Assembly: GCA_014706295.1 (NCBI GenBank)
Contig: JACSVZ010000037.1
Coordinates: forward strand, 1,612,001 to 1,676,000
Direction of reading: 5' to 3'
From: Lycocorax pyrrhopterus obiensis
Lineage: Eukaryota; Chordata; Aves; Passeriformes; Paradisaeidae
DNA length: 64,000 nt
The notes beneath the pieces are model-generated. The model had not been told where the DNA came from and did no database searches. It saw nothing but the letters and a program-made list of their open reading frames with translations. Position numbers and translations under genes: made by a program. Positions 37,501 to 49,500 of the stretch are shown here, one piece after another (position 1 is the stretch's first letter; each line of letters opens with the position of its first letter).

Positions 37501-40500
37501 TAAAGCTCCTGAAAGGAGCCTCGGACAAACCAGCGAGTGCAATTCCTGCCTCGCTCTGACAGCTCTGATTCATTCCACTCTTCTCTGCTTTGGCTGAGGC
37601 TGCGGGACCCGGGGATGCTCTGCCTCGGTGGAGGAGCCCAGCCCACGTGGAGAGTGCCCGGTGAAAGCTCCTCACAGCCCTTCCCACTTGCAACATGCTG
37701 GAATTTTAATTATTCCTCTCTTTCCCTGCTCCAGAGTAAAATGATCGTGACAGCCCTGAAGAAGGACGCACATTTTTGAAAAGCACAAGCATAAACTACG
37801 CCTGGGTGAACATTTTGCATGCCCAGCTGATGCCAGCAGTGCCGTGCTGCGTGTCAGGGGTGGCACTGGGACAGGAACACCTGAGCCGCAGGTCACCTGA
37901 ACCCCCGTGGCAGTGCCCACTGGGCCAGGGCACGTGCCAGCCTCTCCTCTCATCCCAGGCATTACCAGCCATTGCTCCTCTGCCGCCTCTCCTGCCTATG
38001 AGCCGAGTAATTCCTCTTCCAGGGGAATTTTTTTAAGCTTGTTTTTGCTGTCAGCGACTCACGGAGGCATTGTTTCTGGCTTTTTTTCTTTCTTGCTTCT
38101 CAGCGAGGAGGAAGGGGGGTGAGAGGAAGATCTGACAGAGAAGAGCTGCTCCCATTGCTCATCTCAGCGAGCACTGCTGCCTCTGCTGAAGTGAAGCGGC
38201 TCTTTTTACCATCCTGTGTGCATCCCAAGGACCCCACGGTCCCACAGAACCACCAGGGACCCAGAGGCAAAGCACGGAGGGATACAAGGGCACAGCACAG
38301 GAGGGACATGGGGGCAGCAGCACAACAGCAGCTACCAGCTCCGATGGAATCGAGCCTGGGAGAGCGCGGATCTGCGCGGCTCCAGGAGCCCTGGGACAGC
38401 TCTACAGTTCCCAGAGTGACCCCGGCTCCCATGGGTGCCACACAGAGGTGGTACTAACCTGGGCCCCCGGGCAGCTGCCAGGGACAGCTGAGGGACCACA
38501 GGCAGCGAGAGCAGCACCGCGCCCGCCCCGGGCTCCCGTCAAGGCGCCTCACCGGACAGGGACTGGCAATGCTCGCTGAGGCAAATAAACCATACAGGCG
38601 AGTTACCTCATCCTCATTTGTAGCCATATGTTTTTCCCAGCAGAGAACAAACACTTCCAGCCGCTACAGCTTATATAACAGAGTGGAGCAGGGCTGGGAA
38701 GCTGCACGGCTTCGCACAGGCGCCGCACCAGCAAAACTGGCACGGGCACGGACCCTGCTTTGAGACAGTGTCGGCTGCTCGCTCCCAAAACGCTGTCCTG
38801 AGGCACGGCAGGGGCATGGTGCTCCCACTGGGAGCATACTGAGAGCTCTCTTGGGTGCTCAGCCCCAGCACTGGAAGGAAAAGCAGATCTGGAGCTCAGG
38901 AACTTTTCAATTGAGGGTGGACGAGCTGGGATCAAACAGGGCCTTTAGACCCGGGAAGGAGTTTATCGCATTCACTGCTTGAAGAGAAGTTAATTAGCAA
39001 AAACTCCGATCCTGGAAAAAGCCCCTAATGAGAGCTAAAGCCTGCAGATTAAAGCAGTTGGCCCCCTGGGAGCTGCCGGGGCTGCAGCTCCTGCTGTTTG
39101 CGGCCACGCAGGACAGCAGTGGTGGCACTGGCGGGTGGGTGGCATCACTGTCAGCTCGCCCTCCCCTAAACAAGGCAGCCCACTCCAATAAGTCCCAGAG
39201 CCCCAGCACATGCCAGGAGCCATCCTTCCACAGCTGGTGCAGGCAGAGGGGCTCCTGCAGCTGGCTGATGGCAACAAGCCCACTGGATGCCACCCTCCTA
39301 GACCAGGTGATGCCACTGAGGCCAGAGGCACTGACCACAGCAGGTCTGGGGAGACCAGGCTGATGCTCTCATCATGCAGGGAACAGCAAAAGCTGGAGCC
39401 CTTATCGATACTCCCTCACTGATCTATCCAGGCAATTCCAGCGTTTCGTAAAAGGTGTGTAGGCTGGGAGTTATTTTTCGGCTATAAATAACTCCTTTAA
39501 GTCAGGAACAACATCCTGGTTGCATCGTCTCTTTCTGCCAAGCAGGGCAGGCTGGATAAATTAATTGGGATTAAGATTAGGCCACAAAATTCCTTTTCAT
39601 TTCGACTAGAAAATCGCAGTGCGCTCAAAGCAGTCGATGCACAGTGAGTAAATTCTGTAAACTATCCACCGGTATCCCACGGTTTAATATCAGCAATAAC
39701 AAATATAATTTGCAATAAATGGGAAGCAGCTTTCCCATCCATGTCCACGCAGCAGCCAGCGCTGGGGGAAGGCATTGCTGTGCCGAGCGTGGCGCTCAGC
39801 GCGATTACGGGAGATGGGCTGTGGATGGAGACTGTAATGGGAAAACACAGCAAGTGGCTGGAAAACGCCTCGGATAAAAGCGATAATCAGCACTGCCGTT
39901 CTCCTCCGAGCGCTTGTTTAATGTCACACCAACTTCTGTCCCAGGCAGCGCTGCCACCGGGACACTCGTGCTCTGCTTCCAGGACCCGCCAGCCCTCCTG
40001 ATGTCCCCACCACCTCCCCGGCCCCCGGCAGACCCTACCTGTGCTGTCTCCCAGCCCGCGGGGTGGGCGAGCGTCCTTGCCTCCGCTGCTGTGGCCGGCG
40101 GCGGGCTCGACGGTGCTGCTGCGGCCGGGGCTGCTGCGGGGCACGTCCCCGGCGGGCGCGGGGGCCGGGGTGCTGGGAGGCACACGGGGCGGCGTGGCGG
40201 CCGTGGCAGCCGTGGCAGCGGCGGCGGTGGTGGCGGTGGTGGCAGCGGCGGCGGCGGCGGCGGTGGTGGTGGCGAAGGCGCCGGGCAGCGTGCTGCTCTC
40301 CAGGGAGTCCTCCTCGCCCGTGGGGCCCCAGACGATGACCTCGGGCAGCGCCGTGGGCCGCCCGTCCCGCGGGGCGAAGCCGCGGCCGCGCAGGTGCCGC
40401 CGGCCCCTCCGGGAGCGCGGCCGGCGCAGGGGGCGGCCAGCGGGCAGTGGGGCGGCGAGGGGCGGCCGGCGGGAGCGGGGTCTCTGCAGGGGGGGCGCGG

Positions 40501-43500
40501 GGGCGCAGGTCCAGGGGGGGCCGGGGCGTTGCAGCTCCTCCCCGCTCCCCGTGCCCCACAGCGAGCCACGGGACAGTCTGTGCCGGAGCGCCGGCCGTGG
40601 CGAGAGCCTCCCCCCAGTGCCGGTGGCTGGGGGCTGGCAGCTGGCGAGGTCCATGGCTAGGTGGAACATGGCTATTAAAATCCAAGCATGGCTTCCGAGC
40701 GGGCAAGCTGACCTGTGGACAGACAGGGACCGTGTTAGAAGGGCAGTGGGGCAACCCCGTGCTCCCTCTCAGTATGACACGCCTTAGATCTCCCAGCCCA
40801 ACCATCCAAAACATCCCCCAGGTCCATGGGTACCATTGTCCTCCCTGGTTCTCCAGCCAGGGTCCCCCAAAATGGCATCGTGGGGTACCCTGCACCCCTT
40901 CCGCCTGGAAACTGCCACCACCAACACGGCAGGTGGAGGATCCCCATTCGCATCCATGACTTTTCAGTTGGTCTGGGAATGATGGGAACGACCTCAGGAT
41001 GGGTTTTACCAGGGAACACCCTGGAGAAGCGGCCAGGGCCTGCTTTGCGCAAACTCAGCCCTTTTGGGTGAACTGTCCAAAGCAGACGGCCCAGCGGAGC
41101 TCCAGCAGCACAAGCTTTCACTCCAGGGACACTGAGATGCGGGGGAATCAGAGAGCCCATCCCCTGCTTCCCAAGCCCACAGGCAGCACGATGAGTCCCT
41201 CAAAGGGCTGGAGCAGATGAGTCCGTGGGCTCTTGCATTTGCACGTGTGGCCCATCTCCCACTACGGCAGTCGCCCACGCCACAGCAGCAACATCCTCCC
41301 ACGGAGCACGGCACATCCCCTCCCACGGCGTGGGGCACCCAGAGCTGAACACGACCCTGCAGCACAGGGAGGGCAGGAGGAGCAGCCCCCTTTGCTGCCC
41401 TTCCTGCCACAGAGCAGTTGGAACCCCCCTGAGCTGCTGGCAGCTTCAGCAGTTACAATTTTACTTTCATGTCACCATCACGTCACATCACATCACAGCC
41501 TTCTCCCTTCCCCAGTGGCACCACACCAAAGGCCCTGCTCCCCTCACGTTTCCTCTACGATGCTGCCCCACGTAAAGAAAAAAATCTCTGATAGGCAAAT
41601 TTTTGTTGCCTCTTCTCCCCCCGGAAAAAAAAATCATTAGGCCAAAGCCCGAAAATCTTTACTCCATTTTACTCAGCTTCTACACGAGAAAGACTTTTGT
41701 CGAACTCAGCAGGAGTTAATGAGAGCTTTACATGGCTAAACAGGCTAATCCTCCGCAGCGGCGCCCGCACAGTCCTTGGGAGCACGACAGAATGTGCATC
41801 TGGCTGACAGAAGCATTTGTACACTCCCTCCGTGCGTGAGCAAGCGAAGCTAAAGGAGCTGACCTGGATACTCCCAGGCACAGGCTTTTTCTGCTCAGAG
41901 GATCTCTGCTTTTTTCCTAATTGGGTATTTTTTCAAAGCATAACAGCATTTATTTTGGGGAGGGAGAAGGCAACGCAAGGAAAGAGCGCAGAAGGAGAAA
42001 GGGAAGAGCCAGAAACAGACAACAGAAACCAAAATAGTTCAGGCTGGGGGAGGAAGGATTTCAAGGCTTCAAAAAAACCACAAACCACCCAAACCGTGGT
42101 GGTGGTGGTGGGTTTTTTTAGAGGCCGGCAGAGTGGTGGCAGCACGAAGAGTGTCCCCCACGTGCTGTAGACAATGCCGTGCTTCCACTGGTGAGGAGTC
42201 ACAAGCTCATGCTCCAGCCAGATCATCAAACACTTACTCACCTTTGCAATGCTCAGGATCGCTCCTGTAGCGTGTCAGGCTTGATTTCAGCCTCTGCCCC
42301 AACTCCCCAACATCACCTGACACCTCTCCTTGCAAGGAAGGAAAGGTGCTGGGCACCTCCTGGCATGTCACTCACCCCAGGTGCCACCTCTTACCCCATC
42401 TGTGCCCACCCCCAGACCTCATCCCCTTCCCAGCTCTCTGTGTTGCTCACACTCAAAACTTTTATGAACGGTTGCTGAACAGAGCAAGGGAAGATGTGCC
42501 CAGCCCAAACTTGGTGCTCGCTGCATCCCAGCCACTGCCTGGAAACTTCTGAAAGACAAAATGCCGGTGGCTTGGGATTGGCAGCCCACAGGAAAAACAG
42601 ATATTCCCCCTGCTTCCATCTCCTCCTGTCTCCTTGTGACATTCCAGGCTGCAGTGATGGCAGCATGAACTTGCAGGAGCTTGCTCCTGCAGAACCTGCC
42701 TGAGCATGGCTGCATCATTCACAGCAGCATCAGGAGGATCTGTGGGCAGAAGCAACATCCAACCCTTGTCTTCCCCTGGGTCATGCTGCAAACTTGTGTC
42801 CCAGCATGGCCAGGCAGCGCTGGTGACACCCAACACCGGAGAGTGCCTCACTCCTGCCACTGCTCCCCAGGCCAGAGGCTCTGGGATGGATGCGGTAAGG
42901 GACACCCAGGTGGGGCAGACCCTGTTCTGCCCTGAGGACAGCTTGGGTCGCCGTCCCACCAGTGTCCCATCAAGTGATGCCACCCAAGGGGCTGTCACCC
43001 CAGGAGTGTCCTCCTAGCCACCACATCGGCTGGCACATCCCCAGGAGATGGCTTCAGGGACAGAAGCAGCCAGTCCGGTTACCTCGGAGGAATTTTGCGT
43101 GGCATGCGATCTTCTGAGGGCTTTGCAACAACAGATAAGAGCAAGTGTCCTTCAGAATAAATAGCAGCGTGTAGGAGTTGCCGTTGTCGTGGCAACGCAG
43201 CGTGATGTGCCCGGCGCGGCGGCGGGGATGGATGCGGCAGCGCGTGGCGCGGCCAGAGGCAGGACCACCCGGCCCTCCCCTGCCACCCCTGCCCCCCGCC
43301 CCACACCAGCACCCTGCCAAGGCTGCCAGCGGGAGTGACACGCCCCAAAGGACACCCAGGCAGCGGGGATACATCCCGCGCGGAGCTCCTGCCACCTTGT
43401 CCTTGCCCCAGAAAACCCGGGCTGTCCCAGGAGAGCCCCGCTGCGGCTGGCACAGCACGGCCCGGCCCGGCACAGCGCCCCGGGAGCCCCCGGCGCCTCC

Positions 43501-46500
43501 GCCTCCCCGTCGCCCGAGCAGGCAGGAGAGCACCCCGCGCCTCTCGGGAGCGCCAGCACAAAGTCACCGCTGCTCGGAGGCCGGGAGGGCGTTCCTGCTT
43601 TGCCGAGACATCAAACAGCTCCAACACCTCCTCAACGGCACGAGCTGCTCCTCAGGGACAGCAGAGCAGAGGACCCTGTGCTGCTCCCAGTGCATGGGAT
43701 AACTCCCTAACTGCACCCAAAGAGGGGCTCCGGCATAGGGAAGGGAACACCTCATCCAGACACACACACAGCACCCATCTGCCTCAGTTTGGGGGAACGG
43801 AGCCAGTCCTGGCCGGGTACACATGTGCCAGAGGGATGCATCGGGCAGGGTTGCGGTTACGCTTCTCACTCGGGAATCAGGGCTGTGGTTATTCCTCACC
43901 CCCCTATAAGCACACACAACCTATTTTGCAAAGAAATTTGAGGAGCGTGGGCAATTTTCACATTACTTCCTTTCCCATCTTGGAGGTGAATGGGAATGTT
44001 ATCCCGAAATACTTTTCAAACTCTAGGAAAAACTCAATAAAACTCTGAAACTGGGTTAGATAAAGAAACGTAGAGCGGATATATTTGAGAAAATGAAATC
44101 CCGTCCTTGATCTCCTCATCCGAGGCCTTGGCTCCCACCAGCCACAAATCCGCTGCCTCGGCTCCACTGATGGTGAGGCGGCCGCGCTCACACACAGGAA
44201 ATGGAACTCCTACAAATATTTGCACCTGCGAGAAGCACGAGAGCAAATTTCAAGGAAACTGCTGGGCTAAGGAAGTGGATCAGGCACACCAGGCACTCCA
44301 GGACTATTTCCTGAGCCCATCCGAGCCCATCCTGGTTCCAAAGGTGATGGAACAGCGGGTGTTGCACTGGAGCCACCATGGCCTCCCCACCCAACACGCC
44401 TTTCAGAGTCCTCCCCCGTATGAAACCCCTTCCTGAACGCTTCCAGGTGCAGCCTTGTGCTTTGAAGAGGAGGACAGTTGGCACTTGAGAGAGAGATTAA
44501 TTTCAAGGATGCTGGAGGACGTGAGCTCGCCGCGGTCTTCGGCAGTCGGGAAGAGGCTGCTGTGGAACTTGGCTGCTGCCGCCACTGCGCACATGGTACC
44601 AACCTCCACGTGCGGGGAGGGAAAGCAGAAGCACCCAGCATGGAGTGGGACAGAACAGCCCCTGCCCCAGTCCTGGGCACTCTCAGGGGTGGCGGCACCT
44701 CAGGCAACCCTGATGCTGCAGACAGGACATGGATTAATCGAGTGCACCCGCTGTGCTCCCAGAACCCCCTGGCTCTGGTAACGTGTCTGAAAATTAACTG
44801 GGATCACGGCTCTGACAAACATCAAAACACCACCCGTCAGCACTAACCCACTTCCCCAAAGCCTCAAAGGCTCACTCAAGTGCAGTCCCTTTCATAAGGT
44901 CCTTTTTTGCTCTCCAGCATCGGCCCCTTTCTCCCCTGCCTGTGGAGACACTTCAGAGGAGCATTAACTGCAGAATAGGCTGATTTTTAATGCAGAATTA
45001 TACAAATGGAGCCGTTCTTCCATTTCATGCCTCCTGTTAGGTAATCTATCGGTATTGCACAGGGAATCAAGGTTATGTCCTTGTTGGGGTGATTTACAAA
45101 CTCTGAGCATTTCACATCTCTGAACACCAAGCGAGGCAGGGACAGAAATATTCCTGTGAATGCCCAGGGCAGGAGCTGTGGTCAGAGAGTTGGGGTGATG
45201 TTTCCTTGACCCAGGCAAGACAAGGCAAGAAAGCTCTAGGAAAAGCATCCTTGGCAGCGTGGCTGCGTGTCCTACAAAGGTGCTCAGAGCGGGGCAGGTT
45301 ATGAGAGTATGTGCAGGAACTCGCTGGCTCCATACGGAATAGAACGAGGCCGCTGCATCCCAGTGGGTGACTTTCACACTGGAGCAGGAAGAAGAGGGGA
45401 AAACTTCAGTAGCAGATTCTTGGCCCGTGACTGTGTGTCCTCGCCGAGGTGGGGACTGCAGCCGCCGCCGCAGCCGCTCTCCTCTCCATCCCGCTGTCCT
45501 GTGTGATGATCCCCGCAGTGCAGTGACTGTCCTTTGTTGTCACACTACCAAACATCACCACAGAAATGGAGCATTGCCATCCTGCACGCTGGGCTGGACC
45601 AGGACCCTCCCCAGGGCTGGGAGGAGGGGAGATGCACCATCCCATGTGAGGGCGGCGTGGATGAGTGCCAAAAGGCACGTGGCAAGTTATGCCATGGGAT
45701 CAGCAGGAGACCTTGTGGACCACTCCTCCACCATGTCCCACTCCACACCCCTGGAATCAGCAGCACCATGGAGACCTCTCTCCTGAGCCATGTTCTGCTA
45801 TAGGATGAGTTTTTCTGATCCTAGACCCAATGGGAACCGGGAACATACAACCCACTGCGCCATCTGTAGCCCCAGCTTCTTCCCAGATAATTATAAATTT
45901 GTGAAAATATGGCTGCCAAGCTCTTTAAAGCTGGGACTGGGACTTAAGGCACAAAGGCTGACACACAGTAGCACCTAAGTAAATTAAATGTGCCACATCA
46001 CTACCTATCTATATTACAGTCCTGAGCTTCAGGATTACCTGCTAATAAAAGTGATATTTAAAACAAGTCCTAAGTTCCTCCGCTGCCCCCTTCTCCCCAC
46101 AAGTAATTAAACTGATGCCGCTTCCCACGGCGGAGGGGATGGGATTTATCGTGGAGGGAAATCAGTAGAGGGTGAAATAGGTTGAATCCTCCCCACCACG
46201 CTGCTGCAGCCAGGCAGACAGCGAACACCCACTTCCCTGGGAAAACGGGGCAGAAAGGGGTTGGGTGGGGCTGGGAAGCCACGGGTCCCCCCAGGATGGA
46301 GATGCCAAGATGGAGGCAGCTGGATCCATCCCTGGCGGTGCTTGGGGAGTCGTGGGAGGGGGGCAGGAGGGCGGCCGTGGCGGGGGGGAGCTGCTCGCTC
46401 TTCTGCCTCCGCCTTGAGCTCACCCAGCTGCAAATAAACAATTTTACCATTTGAATAGCCGCGAGTGCGGAAGGCATAATTAATACCCAGCGGTACCATC

Positions 46501-49500
46501 AGCCAATGTGCTGATGCGGGAGGTGCAGCCCCTGCCAACGCCGTCAGCGCACAGCTTTGGCTCCGCAGAGCGCGGCCCCGGCTGCTCTCGCCTCCAGGCC
46601 CGTCCTTCGCCAGAGGCAGAGGAAGGGCAAAGCCCCACTGCAGGCGCCTGGGGCTGGTGCTGGAGCCCACCAGTGCAGGACGTCTCCGGTGCATCCCACA
46701 CCCACACCACGGGAAGAGTCAGGATCTGGCAGAGCAATGTGGGGAAGAGTAAAAAGGAGCGGGCGCACGTGGCATCGCTGCGAAGGCAGGAGCTGTGCCC
46801 GGTTGCTGCCAAAGTTGGGCCAACCTTTAACCCTCAGTTTCAAGTTCAGTTCCCATTTTCAAATATCTTAAAAGACACTGACAGGACAAAGGGCCCAGTG
46901 CCTCCAGCCAGCCTGAGGATGAGTGTGAGAGCTAACACAGCGAGCTGGCCAACACTGTCCATTATGGCCAGTGCAGCTCAGCTTGCTTAGAGAGGGCAGG
47001 ACATCTGCTTGGGAGTGTTTTCCCTGGTCTTCAGGGATTATTTCGGACAGGATTTGAAAACTGCCAAAGTGGGTGGGAAGCCCAGAAGTTTGCATGCATC
47101 TTCAGACAAAGACATGTCTCCAGCAAATTTCTTTGCAAGAGCAGTGCTCGCTAATTTACCTGCCACCACTCTGGCAGCAGGAGCTCTGAGCCCAGTCTGG
47201 CTCCCCTGGGAAGACTCAGAGGGCTGGGGGCTCACCTGCCAGCGTGGCAAGACAGGTCCCAGACAAGCCAGGGGATGAACTGGCCTGAGTGCTCCCCAAG
47301 GGGGACAACACAGTGGCAGGTTCAGGCCCTGCACCCCACAGTGCTGCTGGAGCATCCCTCCTGGCAAGGCACAGTGTGGGTGGTCCTGGAGCATCCCCCA
47401 CAGTGGGCATGGGGCAAGTACCACTAGAACATCTCCCCCAGCAGCGCAGCCTGGGTACCACTTGAGCATCCCCCACAGTGGGCATAGCTTGGATACCACC
47501 AGAGCATCCCCTGCAGTGGGCAGAGCCTGGATACCACTGGAACATCCCTCCCAGCAAACATGGTGTGGGTACCACTGGAGCATCCCTCCCAGCACACACG
47601 GTGTGGGTACCACTGAAGCATCCCTCCCAGCACACACGGTGTGGGTACCACTGGAGCATCCCTCCCAGCACAGTGTGGGTACCACTGGAACATCCCTCCC
47701 AGCACACACGGTGTGGGTACCACTGGAGCATCCCTCCCAGCACACACGGTGTGGGTACCGCTGGAGCATCCCTCCCAGCAAACACGGTGTGGGTACTGCT
47801 GGAGCATCCCTCCCAGCAAATACGGTGTGGGTACTGCTGGAGCATCCCTCCCAGCACACATAGTGTGGGTACCACTGGAGCATCCCCCTCAGTGGGCACA
47901 GCACGGCCGTCGCTTCCCCCACTGCCACCCGGCCGCCCCAGCCAGCAAACACTGCGTGCATTTAGCGTGGCAGGGCCGGACAGTGGGGTGTTTCATCAAC
48001 CCGGCAGCGATAACACTCAGCTTTTGTCCCTCCCGGATAAAGGGGGTTTGTGAGCGCTGGCTTTCCAGCCCAAACTGGCACCTGTCGCCAACTTATCCCA
48101 CTCGTCCCCCCCTCGAGTTCTGCACCAGCACTGGGGACCAGGCAGCAGCAAGAGCTCCAGCTCAGACACAACTTGCTGGGAAGTTTCAAATTTCCAGATC
48201 CACCAAAATCTTGTTGAAGAGCCACAGTCTCAAGCTCTGCTCTTGCTGATATTAAAAACAATCCATAAACCTAAGGAAATCAGGGGTTTCCCCCCTCATT
48301 TTAGCTTCTACCCAAACCTCCTCGTGTATTCCACCTCCTCGTGCACCACAGAGTTGCTGCCCAGGCTTTACATACTGACAGTGACCAAGGAGGTCCTGGC
48401 ACATGAGACAGTGCCGCCTTCTCCCATCCCCATCACAGCACGGAAAACACTCCCCCATGTACAAAAATCAGTCTGCTGAGGGAACAGAGCTGTGACATAC
48501 GTAGGAGCACGTTAAAACCAGAGCTTAGAGATCATCCCTGTTGTTAGTTAATGCTGCCCACAATAAATAAGGCCAGCGACTGAGCTGAGCGACTCCCTGC
48601 TGTGGACACAGGCGCAGGCAGGACAGTGCACTTCCCCACGGCTGCCATCCAAGGATTTTCTGCTTTCCCTGCTTTGCTCACGAATTTTCTTCCTTTGCCA
48701 CACGTCTGCCTCCTGTACAATCAACTGCAGCATGATCAGGCCTCCCCCTCGGATGAAGGGACTGCATTGGGGTGCCCAAGCAGGATGCAATGCCCAGCAC
48801 TGTTGGATGGGATGGGATGGGATGGGATGGGATGGGATGGGATGGGATGGGATGGGATGGGATGGGATGGGATGGGATGGGATGGGATGGGATGGGATGG
48901 GATGGCATGGGATGGGATGGGATGGCATGGGATGGGATGGCATGGGATGGGATGGGATGGCATGGCATGGCATGGCATGGCAGAAGCGAGGCTCTCCCCA
49001 CCAGAATGGCAATAGTCCTGCCAGATCCCAGACCGGAGCTGGAGCCATATGAGGGGTTTTGTTCCTCTGAATACATATCCACAAAGTGATTCCAAGACAC
49101 AGCAGCTAATTCAGCCCAGCCCTCAGCTTTAGAGGACCTACAGAGAGGAAAAACCATGGCACAAAGCTACAGCTTATGCTGCCCTTTAACCCCACCGCTT
49201 TCCAGATAAATAACCCAGCGCTGATCTTATTTTCTAAATGAACGTGCTCGAGCGTGTCATTACAATGAATGCGGGAAACGCTTTGATCTAAAAAAAAATA
49301 AGATAAGTTGGCTCAGTACATCTAAAGTAGCAGCTTAACAAGCTTTAAAACAAAACAATTAAAAGAGGTCTGTGGTGTCTTTGTAATACAATGTGTCTTT
49401 GCAGGAGCCGCGCATCAGAGCCCACCGTGGTATCCACATCAACGGGAAACGCCTCCAACCATGGAACAGACCCAGGGAGAAAATACCTCATAATGGGATT

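Larger units (their letters stand above)
32862..40038 (-). other. AJAP1: AJAP1 intron 2
   Basis: 7.2 kb between the ectodomain and transmembrane exons. Includes a TA run (33488-33504), a CTG run (36598-36613), AT-rich element-like blocks at 35090-35160, 35520-35670 (with a 16-bp perfect palindrome) and 39450-39730. No other gene seen. Confidence 0.85.

Noticed and set aside
39914..40787. Plus-strand frames of about 248 codons and minus frames of 254-286 codons at exon 2
   Set aside because: Antisense or wrong-frame shadows of the AJAP1 ectodomain exon; only the frame containing [11 protein letters not shown] and WGPTGEE joins in phase with the other exons.
47344..47890. CRISPR-like regular repeat
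   Set aside because: Units are contiguous with no unique spacers and lie in a vertebrate intron: a minisatellite.
47038..47961. 307-codon minus-strand open frame with Cys/Gly repeats
   Set aside because: Mostly a translation of the 38-bp minisatellite; the other frames and the opposite strand are also open, and the repeat translates in three phases.
48548..49157. Frames of MGWDG or HPIPS repeats on both strands
   Set aside because: Direct translations of the GGGAT pentamer array.
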